A DNA stretch of 55,675 nt, taken from NCBI GenBank assembly GCA_025529335.1, contig JAMYHX010000278.1, positions 1 through 55,675 on the forward strand, read 5' to 3'. The stretch is from Rhizopus sp. PT2906. Lineage: Eukaryota > Mucoromycota > Mucoromycetes > Mucorales > Rhizopodaceae. Position 1 is the first letter of the stretch, and the number at the start of each line of letters is the position of its first letter. The notes under the pieces are model-generated. The model was not told the DNA's origin. It made no database searches and saw only the letters and a program-made list of their open reading frames with translations. Position numbers and translations under genes: made by a program. Of this stretch, positions 33,601-45,478 are shown piece after piece.

Positions 33601-36600
33601 TCATTGCTGCTTACGAAACGCCAAACAAGATCACTATCCAGATCTATGCGGCTCTTTTAAGAGCACACTCTTCAGAAGCTCGCATCTTGGTTAAGCAAGG
33701 TCTTGATATCATTGCTTCCGTACTGCCACAGCGTTTACCTATTCAAAACAATGAACGCGTGCCTACCTGGATCCGATTGACAAGAAAAGTAGTAGTCGAG
33801 GACACGCATAGTATATCCCAAATGGTTAATGTGTATCAGCTACTTATCAGACACTCAGACTTGTTCTTCGAGTACCGTGAGCACTTTTTACCTCAGATAG
33901 TTAATACCCTGCCTAAGCTTGGATTGCTTCAAAATGCTACTCCAGAACATAAGCTATTGACTGTGGAATTAGCTGAATTGATCATCAAATGGGAAAAGAA
34001 GCGAATTTCTCTCCAGGCGTCTATCGAGGAAGCTTCAACGTCATCTTCAGGCAAGCGTAAGTTAGAATCAGATGGTACATCTGAATCACCCACAAAGAAA
34101 ATGCAAGTCGAAAGTTCATCCGGTAATATTGAAGGGGTTGCATCATCGTCTATGACTAGTGGAAGATCAACCACAGTGAAAAACATAAGTGAAGCAGATA
34201 AAGAATATGCACCAAGTCTGGTTCTACGAGAAAATGTTATTGGGTATCTTGTTCGCCTTTCTTGTGGAGTTTATAATCCGAATGACATGATGCAAAAACG
34301 ACTTGTTTCAAGGACAATCGAGCTTGTCAAGTCCTTGTTATCTCCTGACTTATGGCCAGATGTACATATTCGATTAAATCATTTGGAACGTCCGCTTATG
34401 TTTAGGGAAGTGAATGAACTAATTGCTCCAAGTGTTTGCAGTGCTCTGGAAATACTGAATGCGGACATTGCTCATCGTTCAACTGAATGGTTTATTGCGA
34501 ATATGACACAGTTGCATCGACTGTTAGAGGGTAGCATTAGAACAGAGAACTCACGAATTCAGAATGCGTTGTATCCTGTTTTGATTCGTATTATGGAAGC
34601 TATACATCAGTACAACCTTTCATTGAAAGCATCCAGAACTTCAAACGAAACTAGCAGCAGCGATCAAATACCCGAGCCAAACGATGAATCAAAGGCATCT
34701 GAAGCTCAGAATGTCGAGATGTTTGCAAATACTGAAATCACGGCTGATGATTCAAATATAGCATCTATGGACGTTGACCAAACCACGGCAATAAAGACCG
34801 AAGAAATAGAAGAGCCTAAAGAAAAGCTAATCGAACAGCCACCTCAAGTGATTGCGTTCATGAATTTAATCAACACAACCATTCAAGAAGGGTTAAATAG
34901 TATGTCAAACCTTTATGGTGTATTGAAGTTGCTTGAAGCAGTCAGTAGCAGTGACGGCGAGTTTCTTGATCCATATATACCTGCAATCTCAAAAATGGCT
35001 CAGTTACTTACAAAAGAGCATACGTTGCCACCAGAAGAAAATGAGGAGCACCATGAAATTGACATTAATCTCTTAATCCTTGGCCTTTCACTAATGAAGA
35101 AGCGCATTGGCTATTTAGGCGATCATCGTCTCTATTTCTTGTCTTGTTTGGTTCAATTAATGGAAAAGTCAGAAGACACTCGACTTTTGAACAACATTCT
35201 TGATATGTTGAATGAATGGGTCATGAATGATGCTAATCCAATGCCTACAGTGAAAGAAAAGGCTGGCTTGCTTGGCAAGATGATGGCAGTCGAGGGCAAG
35301 AAGGATCCCAAGTTGATTGGAGATTTCTTGCAGCTGGTCCTTAAAATATACAGTACACCATCTCTGGCAAATTCAGAACTGACAATTAGGCTGGAGCAAG
35401 CATTTTTATATGGAACTCAGTACAAAGACCCAGAGATTCGTGCGAGATTTATGAAGATATTTAATGAAAACATCAGTCAATCTCTGTTTGGCCGCTTGAA
35501 TTATATCATTGGTGTTCAAAACTGGGAACCCCTCGCAGGCGCCTTTTGGATACACCAAGCATTAGATTTGCTCCTTGAAACTGTCAAGATAGATCCTACA
35601 GTGAATGTTCCCTTTGCTCTAAAGGTAAAGCCTATTAGTATATTCGCTACAGAAAAGCAAGAGCAGACAGAAGATGTAGACATGTGTGATGTGCCTGAAA
35701 ATGTTGTCAATATTATTCAAAAGCATAGAGAATTCTTGCACTCTTTGCAAAAGGAAAACATTGATGATATGTTGGCAGATATTCGACAATTACAATATCT
35801 TGATGATAGTACTGCTTATAAGCTCTGGGTTGATTTGTTCCCAATTTGTTGGAAAGCTCTGTCTGCGGTTGAACAACACGATATTACCAAAATATTGATA
35901 GCATTATTAGCAAAAGATTATCACTCCAAACAGTCAGAACGTCGACCTAATGTGGTTCAAGCTTTACTTGATGCTGCTTCCAAAGTAGCACCTTCCATTC
36001 AACTACCTGCTCATCTGATAAAATATCTTGGTAAAGCGCACAACTGCTGGCATACTGCTATTGAAATGCTTCAGAAACAAGCAAAGACAGGAAGATTGGT
36101 TGATGTGATGAAAGAGGAACAGTTAAATCAACAACGTACTCTAGATTCTCTCGCCGAGCTCTATTCTTCCTTGAATGAAGATGATATGTTTTATGGTCTC
36201 TGGCGTCGACGCAGTGTATATACAGAAACAAATATGACAATCTCGTGTGAACAATGCGGTATGTGGCAGCAAGCTCAGCATATGTATGAGAATATTCAGA
36301 TAAAGGCACGAGGCGGTATACTGGCATACACGGAGTCTGAGTGTTTGCTGTGGGAGGATCATTGGATAAAATGTACCCAGAAATTACAGCAATGGGACGT
36401 CTTGTCTGATTTGGCAAAGCATGATAACAACTCAAATCTACTACTGGAATGTGCATGGAGGCTATCGGATTGGACAGCAGATCGTGAATCTCTAGAGCAA
36501 TCTCTTCAACAGACATTTGATTACTCTCTGCCTCGTCTAAAGGTGTTTGAGGGCTTCCTATCGCTGATAAAATCTCAGACAAGTCAAGATGAACTACCAG

Positions 36601-39600
36601 AATTCAACCGTATATGTGAAGGAGGAGTTCAGCTTGCACTTCGTAAATGGCATTCTCTGCCTCATATTGTCACACATAGTCACCTTCCTTTATTGCAGAC
36701 TTTCCAACAGTACTTGGAACTTTCAGAAGCTAGCCAGATTTTTAATAGTTTATCAAGCACCACTGCTCAAAATTTGGACCAAAAGTCTGCTGAACTGAGA
36801 AGTATTCTGGGAACATGGAGAGAACGACTGCCAAATATGTGGGACGATATTGATGTTTGGAGTGACTTGGTTGCCTGGAGACAGCACATCTTCAATGCCA
36901 TCAATCGCACATATTTGCCTCTTATTCCTCTGCTTCAGAACTCTGTAGGACAAGCCAATGCTGGTAGCAGCCATTCTTATGCTTATCGAGGTTATCATGA
37001 AACCGCCTGGATTATCAACAGATTTGCTCATGTTGCCCGAAAACATCAGCTCTATGATGTGTGTATCAACTACTTGACTAAAATATATACCCTACCCAAC
37101 ATTGAAATTCAAGAAGCATTCTTAAAGCTTCGTGAGCAAGCTAAATGCTACTATCAAAACGTAAACGAACTGACAGCTGGACTGGATGTGATTAACAATA
37201 CCAACCTGATGTATTTTACTCATCAACAAAAGGCAGAATTCTTTACACTGAAAGGAATGTTTTTGGCGAAAATGCAGCATTATAATGAAGCAAACGAGGC
37301 TTTTGTTAATGCAGTCCAAATAGATTTAACATTACCTCGCGCATGGGGTGAATGGGGTAAATATAACGACAAGCGGTTCAAGGAAAACCCCAAGGATCTT
37401 TCTTGGGCCAACAGTGCTGTCAGCTGTTATCTGCAAGCAGCTGGTCTGTACAAGAATGCAAAATCCCGCAAATACTTGTTACGAATTCTATGGCTGCTAA
37501 CTCATGATGACCAGTCGGGCATAATTTCTCGAGCAGTAGAGGGATATAAAGGTGAATGGCCAGTTTGGTATTGGATTACATTTATACCACAACTGCTAAC
37601 AGCGCTCCAACACAAAGAAGGCCGTCATGCTCGTTACATTCTGATTCGCATTGCCAAGCAGTTCCCTCAGGCACTTCATTTCCAATTAAGAACTGCTAAA
37701 GAAGACATGATGAAGCGCACAAGCACACTACAGGCATCACTAGCGGCTGAATCAGCTCAGCAGCAAAAAGGTGATTCTGAATCAAACACCAGCCAAAAGG
37801 CTGCAATGCCAACAGAAACTACCAGCAGCTCTTCTAGTACAAAGGATGGAACGCCCATGGAAACAGATAACGAAGTCAAAAAGGAAACAACTGATAATGC
37901 TGCAGGATTTTCCACAGAAGGAACGACACAAGGAGATACCCAAGAAAAGAAAGATCCTGTTACCGTAAAGACTGAAGACAGCGCTACGGATAGTTCTGCT
38001 TGTCAGCAGAATGGATTAAAGAATGGTAGTAGTTCGCCAGCCCTATCACAACAGCAGAACGTAGGAGCAGGTATGCTAAACTTAAATACCGGTATGCAGA
38101 ACATTCCTCAGGGGCCGGGTACTCCTCGAGGCATGACACCTGGCCAAATGAGCCATCCTGGTGGTCAAATTAATCCTTTGGACGAAATTATGGCTACCTT
38201 AAAGACTGGCTATCCTCTACTAGCGCTTTCAATGGAAACAATGGTAGATCAAATTCAACTAAAGTTCAAACCACAGGCAGATGAGGATATGTATAGATTA
38301 GTTGTCGCACTATACAACGAAGGCGCTCAGGTAAAGCTTTTTAATAGAGTTTTTATAAACAAGTAAAAATCAACACTTTTATTAGCAACTATTGACAAGA
38401 TTGAGTAATCCAAATGATACTTTCCAATTGACTCAAGCCACTGTTACCAACATTCAACGATTTGCAGATAGTCTTTATCCTGGTCATATGAAAACAGCAT
38501 TTGTGAATGATTTTGCAAAGAGTCGACTGAACTTGGAAGAGTACGTTGCAAAGCTTAGATTATGGCGTGATAAGTTTGAGGCCATGTTGGACGCTAGGCC
38601 GCGAAGACAGAAACTAGAGGCTGCTAGTCATTATCTTGTTGAATTCCAGCACCAAAAGTTTGATGATGTAGAAATTCCTGGACAATATCTTGCCTTGAAG
38701 GACAATGCAAATGACTTTTTGCGCATTGATAGATTCCTACCGGAGGTGGAGATTATTAGAAACTATGGTAATTGTTATCGTCGTCTAGTCATCCGTGGCC
38801 ATGACGGTTCTTTACATCCATTTTTGGTCCAAAACCCTGTAGCTCGTCAGTTCCGACGAGAAGAAAGATTGATGCAACTGTTCAGACTGCTGAATTACAT
38901 TATTGAAGGGCGCAAAGAGACTCGTGCACGTAACCTTTCCTTTTATCTACCTGCCATTGTTCCACTTGCTCCAAATGTACGCATGGTTCAAGATGACACA
39001 TCATATATCTCATTGTATGACGTGTATGAAGATCATTGCGACGGCATTGATATGCACAAGGACAGTCCATTGGTATACTTTATAGAAAAATTCAAAAAGA
39101 ATGTGAACGCACACAAGGATGTAAGTGTTGTCATGTATATATTAACGAGCTAAACTAAGCCTATTGTATTAGATTGTGAATCAAAAGACAGAACTACTGA
39201 ACCTTAGAATGGAGATTAACGATTATATTGCAGCAAACATGGTTCCTCCCAACATATTAAGCAAGGTAAGCCCTTACAACTATTATTATGAATATATCTA
39301 ACAGCTGGCTATAGTATCTACTTAAAGCAATGAGCTCATACACAGATTATTGGATGCTCCGTAAACGATTCATTGCTCAGTACGCGACAGCTACATTTAT
39401 GGCATATATCTTTAGTGTCGGAAATAGAATGCCTCATAAGATAATGATATCTAGAAGAACGGGTAATGTGTGGATGACTGAGTTTTTACCAGGTAAATTT
39501 CAAACAATGGTAGTAAAGGTGCTGTACTAACTCTATCTCCTTTTGTAGGATGGAATACTGCCAATCCAGTCTTTGGAAATGGAGAAGCGATACCATTCCG

Positions 39601-39982
39601 ATTTACACCTAATATTCAAGATTTCATTACACCTATTGGTATTGAAGGACCATTCGCAAGTTGTTTGATGGCCACTGCTCGCTGTTTAACAGAACCAGAT
39701 TTCCAACTAGATCAATACATATGCTTATTTGTTAGGGACGAACTTGCTACATGGCATCTAGCCAATCATAGATCAGCAACAGATATCCAATTCCGAGAAC
39801 GCGTTAATCAAAATGTTCTTCAAGTCCAAACAAAAGCACAATTCTTATCATGCAAGGCAGATCGTGAAAAAACACTGAGTGCTGGAAAACCACTAAACCA
39901 AAATGTAATCGACTTAATTTCACAAGCAAGCAACCCACAAAAGATGGCACAAATGGAATGCACTTGGATGCCATGGCTTTAA
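27657..39982 (+). CDS. TRA1: TRA1/TRRAP, PIKK-family pseudokinase subunit of SAGA and NuA4, 10 exons
   Basis: Exons are 27657-27705, 27785-27942, 27990-28262, 28323-28517, 28571-28962, 29015-38330, 38386-39120, 39173-39265, 39315-39492 and 39549-39982, giving 3,940 aa (yeast Tra1 about 3,744). The N-terminus (YAHRLSDPDL, SEYPKFLSTLLPLFLDIL, LEDQVQPFLDIVQEIF) is typical Tra1 HEAT-repeat solenoid. A FAT region lies around residues 2650-3250, and a PI3K-like domain begins near 3570 (IRNYGNCYRRLVIRGHDGS). A short FATC tail ends the protein (MECTWMPWL). The kinase region lacks the usual ATP-binding Lys and the HRD/DFG-type catalytic motifs, as expected for this pseudokinase. Tra1 binds activators and recruits histone acetyltransferase complexes. 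Ser-rich inserts lie near residues 2030-2085 (with GKRKLES, SPTKKM, a possible NLS) and 3260-3410. Confidence 0.97.
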
Positions 39983-40948
39983 ATTGTATAAATAATAAAA
40001 TACTATTTATTTACACATAATTCTTAATAAATGTCTGTTAGCAAAAAATAAATGTCATTTTTAAAAAGATAATACCTGTATGAAATGACCAAGCGATTGT
40101 AACCAAAACTTGGCTACGATCTGGCGATAACCTTGGTAGAGGATTCTTCTGTTTTTGCGCGAGTAAACAATTTAGGGCGTGATCCCTTTTAAGCTGGTTA
40201 GAATTTTCTTTTGAAATTCAGTACGGCTGCAAGATCACCATTCTACCGTCATAATCCATGACAGAGTACAGTAGGCGTAGTCTTTCTCTTGTAGGGCCTT
40301 GGATTGCGTACTGTTTTAAAGTTTTCCAGCCTACCCTCATATAAAGGACAGAAAGACGACGTTCTGGATTCATTAATTAAGAAAACTTCGAATCCGTTTT
40401 TTTTTTTGGGGGGCCCTTATTTCTTGTTGGCTCTTGATATTTTGTGTTAGGAGCAGATCAATTACCAAGAACAAGAACAGCATCAGAACCAAATTTTTGT
40501 TTGAGCTTTTTCACCAACATAAAGTCAGCTTGATCATAATATAGATTCGACGATAGCAGTAGAAGTAGACCTACTAGACTTTTCTTTGCCTTTCTTCATT
40601 CGTTTTTGAGAGCTATTTTTTTTTTTCTGGAATAGCTACTGCCTCCATTTACGATATTAATTTTAAAATACCATATGTATATTTACTGATATTATGGAAT
40701 GCTTGCGTTGTGAGCTGGCTTAACTTTACTGAGCTTTTTTGCAGTAATGCTTGATCCTGTGACAAAGAAAGCCGTAAATATATTGTTGGCTTGCTACAGC
40801 AGACACGTTCAAGGGAACAACGAAATCATAAACAAACTTATCTTTTGATTAGTAATATTTCAAGGCGCGATCGAAAATCAAGCATATTACTAATCGTCCT
40901 GTATAAATAGGGTCATTTACGTTCTAGTTTTAAGTTTATTATACAATC
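39983..40948. other. Intergenic region, TRA1 to MDR gene
   Basis: About 965 bp. AATAATAAAATAC near 39991 may serve TRA1 polyadenylation. A TATAAAT box at 40902-40908 stands 47 bp before the next ATG. Between them I see T runs near 40400 and 40620 but no coding or RNA gene. Confidence 0.5.
40902..40908 (+). promoter_or_regulatory. TATA box of the MDR oxidoreductase gene
   Basis: TATAAATAGGG stands 47 bp upstream of the ATG. Confidence 0.55.
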
Positions 40949-42138
40949 ATGGTTTCTGCTATCCTCTCTGAAGGCCCACAGTTTCATCCTGAATTCAAGT
41001 ACGGCGTTGAATTTAAGAAAACAGCTACATCTGAAGAAGTAAAGGAGAATCAAACCGTAGTGAAGTTTGCCGCTGCTGCTTTCAATCATCGCGATATTTG
41101 GATCCTTACAGGAAATTATGCAGGTATCGTTCTAAACTCTGTCCTGGGTTCAGACGGTGTTGGTCATATCATTAAAAACGGAAAGATCGATCAGCGTGTA
41201 TTGGTCAATCCTGCTATTGGTTGGATATCAGATCCTCGAAAGCCTGAAAAGACTCTTCATATCTTGGGTTTATTACCTGCGATTGGTACATTGACTGAAG
41301 AGCCAGTTGTAGTTGATCAAGAAGATGTAGTACTTTGTCCTGAACATCTTTCTCTGGCAGAAGCTGCCGCTTTACCCTTGGCTGGTTTAACCGCTTACAG
41401 GTATTTTTTTTTTTTTTTTTTTTTTTTTGCACACACAATTATTCATGCACGGCAATAGAGCGCTGTTTACTAAAGGCCAAGTCCAAAAAGGCCAGCATGT
41501 CTTGATCACTGGTATTGGTGGTGGTGTTGCCCTGTTCGCCCTTCAATTTGCTGCTGCTGTTGGCGCCCATGTCTATGTGACATCCTCGTCTGAAGAAAAG
41601 ATTCAAAAGGCCATTCAATTAGGAGCGAAAGGTGGTATAAACTACAGGAACGGTATGCTTCTTTCTCGTCGCATATGAATATCACTCTAATTCTGTAATT
41701 GATAGAGGACTGCATAAAAGCACTAGAGAAGTTGCTGGATGGCAATAAGCTCTCTGCTATCATTGATGGTGCGGGTGGATCGCTTCACTCAAAGTATCTA
41801 GATGTATTATATGAAGGCGGTATTATCGTAAATTATGGACAAACCGTTAGAGATGGTGGTATTCTCTTTTCCGTTAAGCACTTTGTTCAAAATGTTGAAA
41901 TTCGAGGTTCTACCATGGGTTCAAGAGCAGAGTTTAAAGAGATGGTTCAGTTTGTAGATAAGCATAAAATCAAGCCAGTTGTTTCTCATGTCTGGAAAGG
42001 ATTGAACAAGTCTTCATTCGAGGAAGCTGTGGTTACTATGCAGTAAGTAGTGTTTTTTTTTTTTTTCTGTGAAAGTGACCAACATCTTTTTTAAATAGTG
42101 GTGGTAATCAGTTTGGTAAACTAGTTATCGAGTTTTAA
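40949..42138 (+). CDS. Zinc-independent MDR (quinone reductase/YogA-like) oxidoreductase, 4 exons
   Basis: Exons are 40949-41400, 41459-41652, 41706-42042 and 42099-42138, giving 340 aa. It is a medium-chain dehydrogenase/reductase: a GroES-like N-terminal half (AAAAFNHRDIWILTGNYAG, LGSDGVGHI) and a Rossmann half with the dinucleotide motif ITGIGGGVALFALQFA. ALPLAGLTAYR is the usual hinge motif. The catalytic-zinc Cys of alcohol dehydrogenases is replaced (FNHRD), so it should be a zinc-free NAD(P)H-dependent reductase of quinones, enals or similar. The substrate is unknown. Intron 1 has a T tract of about 26. It is convergent with AUH, with 49 bp between stops. Confidence 0.88.
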
Positions 42139-42187
42139 TATAAGTTATAATCAACTAAAAGACTAGTGGACAAAAAATATCTATTGT

Positions 42188-43305
42188 TTATTTTCCTTTG
42201 TAAACAGGCTTTCTCTTTTCTTTAAATGCCCTCAATCCTTCTAATCTGTCCTCTGTTGGTATGACTTGAGCATAATAAGACTGCTCAATCTCCAAACCAG
42301 AATCCCTGAGTATTGTCGCGTGAGTAAATAGATTGCGAATAATTATATTTCAAACTTACATATCCAAATGAATACCACGATCAATAGCTAACTTGGCCAT
42401 ACGAATGGCAATAGGTCCTTGAGGCAAGATCGATTTTGCAATTTCAAGTGCCTTCTCATACGCACTATTCTCAGCTGCATGATTGACAATTCCATATTCC
42501 TTGGCTCTATTTGAATCTAAAATCTCTCCGGTAAAGATGAGCTCTTTGGCTTTAGAAACGCCAATCAATCTAGGCAATCGTTGTGTCCCTCCAGCACTGC
42601 ATATAAACATTAGTTTGAAAAAAGGAGCAATATATTTGTTTTACCCTGGGATAATGGCCAGCTTAGTTTCTGTCAGTCCCATTTTAGAAGATGGACCAGC
42701 AATACGAATATCACAAGACAATGCCATTTCTAATCCTCCACCAAATGCTGGGCCATCAATAGCTGCAATAGTAGGAATTGGAAGTGTCTAAAACACCTTC
42801 ATTAGATACGTGTGTTTCACGCATAAATCACGGTTTTACCTCCAAGTCTCTGAATGCCTTTCGAAGATTGTATAGGAATTGGCTCACTTGAACAGGAGTC
42901 ATATTTGCACGTTCCTAAATGAAAGCTCTCAGCCGTAGTCGCGTAACTTCTTTGGTTTATACTTACTTTTAAATCAGCGCCAGAACAAAAGGCACCAGGA
43001 ACAGCACTCTTAATGATCAAGACTCTTGATTCCCTGCAAAAAAAGAAAGATTTAATACACACACTGAAGGGCATTAATAGATATGTGCACGCGTACCCAG
43101 AGAAGCGTACTTCAGCCAATGAGGCTCTAAATTCATCCACTAATCTGACAGATAAAGCATTTCTTGAGGCAGGACGGTTCAATTGAAGTACAGCAATACC
43201 TCCTTCCAGATGCTCTAAAAATGCCTCTCTGTTACTTTGGTCTGTAGATATAAAGCGCTTGGGTAAGTAGCGAGGAGAGATAACGCGGAAAGATCTAGCA
43301 AACAT
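42188..43305 (-). CDS. AUH: Methylglutaconyl-CoA hydratase (AUH-type enoyl-CoA hydratase), 6 exons
   Basis: Minus-strand exons are 43305-43097, 43033-42967, 42914-42840, 42787-42645, 42596-42360 and 42305-42188, giving 282 aa. The crotonase fold is clear: CSGADLKERANM (oxyanion-hole segment), AIDGPAFGGGLEMALSCD with the second oxyanion hole, and ETKLAIIPGAGGTQRLPR with the catalytic Glu. The end, EQSYYAQVIPTEDRLEGL then AFKEKRKPVYKGK, is characteristic of AUH, which hydrates 3-methylglutaconyl-CoA to HMG-CoA in leucine breakdown. The N-terminus FARSFRVISPRYLPKRFIST is Arg-rich without acids, a mitochondrial presequence. I chose ATG at 43305. CLYBL ends only 94 bp upstream on the same strand. 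Confidence 0.93.
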
Positions 43306-43399
43306 CAATGTTTATTGTGAGAGAAAAAAAAAAAAGAAAAGAAAAGAAACAGTGAGGAAATTAAACCTAAAAGGGCCGTGAGAAAATTTAAGCATTTTA

Positions 43400-44967
43400 T
43401 TATTTTTTATCCTTTTCAGCGTCTTTCTTTGATTCAAAAGATGAAGTATCCATGCCTCCTGCTTTTGCTCTTGCTACTACTTTTTCTGCCCATTTGACGA
43501 CTGGCATATCAATCCTGTATAGAAATGAATGAGACACATATTATCATTTTATCTTAAACTTACATTTTCCCATCTAGATTGAATGCACCAATACCCTTTT
43601 GAGAGTAGTGTTCATACCCTTCTAATATACGTACTGCTCTCTCCAGATCTATGATATAGAAGGCTGAGCATAATCTACCTCTTTTACTTATTGATATACC
43701 TTTTGGATCCGGCAAGAATAAAGACTGAATGATATCGATCTGGTCGGGATGGATTGCCTGTTTACCAGTAAAACCAAACTCTCTACCTTCTTTGCATTCC
43801 TCTATCAGAACATCTTTATTTTGATAATCCACACACACCTTTTGATTGCAGTCAATACGAGATCATCCTAAACATAATCATCACTCACCAAATCTATAGC
43901 TTGTAAGCCGTACGCAGCAGCAGCGTTGACAAGATACTGTCTTGCAAATAGCATTTCTTTCCTGCTTGGTGTACGAGTAAGTCCGACGTCAGCACAATAG
44001 TCCTCTGCAGCAAACTGTGAAAAAGGGGTACGTGAGATGTTTATTCATTAGAGCAAAGAAGATGCTTACAATCAATGCGTCCAGTCGTGGATCTGCGGTC
44101 ACAATTTCTTTAATATTCATGAATCCAAGTGCGCTTTCAATAGATGCAATCAATCGAATACGCTCACGCCTGTAACCAATCGTTAGTTCTCTTTTGTAGC
44201 CCTTTTTTCAAATACACATACTGTGATTCGATAGCAACTGAATCAATCATTCTACTAACGAACTGAATATCTTTTGCTCCTTGCACCTTGGGAATAATAA
44301 TAGCCTGAAGTCGTTTAGAGTGAAGCTAAAATACGAAAAGTCAGTTGAGAGAGAAGATAATGACATCATTTGTATTTTGCTTCTTTACAATAACATTCAA
44401 ATCATCCAATTCATGGCCTGTACGCATTTATTATTACTTTACAATCAAGGCCTAATATCAACGCCATGCTTCCTTACCTGATCCAACTGCATTCATTCTA
44501 ACCGCCTTTTCCGCTTTTCCGTGCTCAGATGCCTAATGATAATATGAGATATTGAAGGGAACTAGACATGAATTATGTCACCTCTAAAGCATCAATAACC
44601 AAATGCCTTGCAGCACCCTTTTTGTTTGGAGAGACACTATCTTCGAGATCATAGGCGATGCAGTCTGCATTCACACTAATAGATTTATAAATTTTTTTCT
44701 CGTCGCTACCTGGCACTGAAAACAAAGTATATGCATTAGATCTAAAGACATGCAAAGAAAAATAAGCTTACCATAAAACAAGGCTCTTCTAGGACGAATA
44801 ACCTTTTCTGAAGCTGTTGTGGTAGTAGCAGCAGCAGCAGTTGTACTTAACTGCCTTGAACAATCTATTGTGTTGTGTGAGTTAGCATAAAGTTTATTCA
44901 ATTTCCGCCAACATATACATGATAAAGGTAATCTCGACACAGTAAGCAACCCTGGTAATCTAAACAT
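43400..44967 (-). CDS. CLYBL: CLYBL-type citramalyl-CoA lyase (CitE-like), 10 exons
   Basis: Minus-strand exons are 44967-44772, 44715-44582, 44532-44478, 44417-44389, 44325-44222, 44169-44070, 44014-43889, 43838-43700, 43648-43564 and 43514-43400, giving 360 aa in continuous phase. It is a HpcH/HpaI aldolase/CitE family TIM barrel: RALFYVPGSDEKK, DCIAYDLEDSVSPNKK, IIIPKVQGAKDI, ASIESALGFMNI with the Mg-binding Glu, AAEDYCADVGLTR, and FTGKQAIHPDQI. This is the CLYBL signature; the human enzyme cleaves citramalyl-CoA to pyruvate and acetyl-CoA in itaconate catabolism. The N-terminal about 60 residues (LLTVSRLPLSCICWRK, STTAAAATTTT) look like a mitochondrial leader. It lies directly upstream of AUH. 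Confidence 0.92.
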
Positions 44968-45232
44968 GAGCTTGATTGAATACAAGGAAAATAAGAGAAA
45001 CAAAGAAAAACAAGTCTTGGATTCTTGTGTGTGTAGAAAATAAAATTTCTAAACCCTAAAAAATAAAATTGAAAAAAAACGCGCCTATTTTATCCGACAC
45101 TAAAAGAAAGAAGGAGAGAAACAATGGGTATTTGGGAACAAAAAATCTCTTGTTTTTTATTATTTATTAAGCGTAAAGGTATATGATACAATAGAGATGT
45201 AAAAGGGATGTATAATACATAATAAGAGCAGT

Positions 45233-45478
45233 TTACCACTTGGTACGTTCCCAGCGATTGTTATATTTTTGGTTTAATGCAACCAATTTGACTTGTTCAC
45301 CGTCTTTGATATCTTGCCATGGATAAGGGTTCGTCTTATGGTTCCAAGCTACATCAGGAGCTTTGGCTGCATGAACACCAACATAAGCAGCACCACCTAG
45401 AGCACAACTAAGGATACCAATCAAAGGATAGATTTCAGGTTTTTTAGATTTCTTGAGGAAAGCACCGAGAGAAGACAT
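45233..45478 (-). CDS. NDUFA4/MLRQ-like small mitochondrial inner-membrane protein
   Basis: A single exon encodes 81 aa. A basic start (FLKKSKKPEIYP) leads into one transmembrane segment (LIGILSCALGGAAYVGVHAA), followed by APDVAWNHKTNPYPWQDI and a charged tail. The order Lys-rich start, single helix, Asp-Val-x-Trp, Asn-Pro-x-Pro-Trp matches the MLRQ/NDUFA4 family. Members are reported as respiratory-chain (complex I or IV) associated proteins. A TATATAAG element lies about 45-55 bp upstream of the start (45524-45531, minus strand). It is in the same orientation as CLYBL and AUH. Confidence 0.82.
   Translation of the reverse strand: MSSLGAFLKKSKKPEIYPLIGILSCALGGAAYVGVHAAKAPDVAWNHKTNPYPWQDIKDGEQVKLVALNQKYNNRWERTKW

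Noticed and set aside
30965..37319. Numerous antisense frames inside TRA1, including one of 174 codons at 36058-36582
   Set aside because: They are shadows of a strongly conserved coding exon, with no independent domain or promoter.
38331..38391. In-frame stop at 38364-38366 suggesting that TRA1 is split into two genes
   Set aside because: A GT-AG intron at 38331-38385 removes the stop and joins NEGAQ to QLLTRLSNPND in phase, giving the expected Tra1 continuity.
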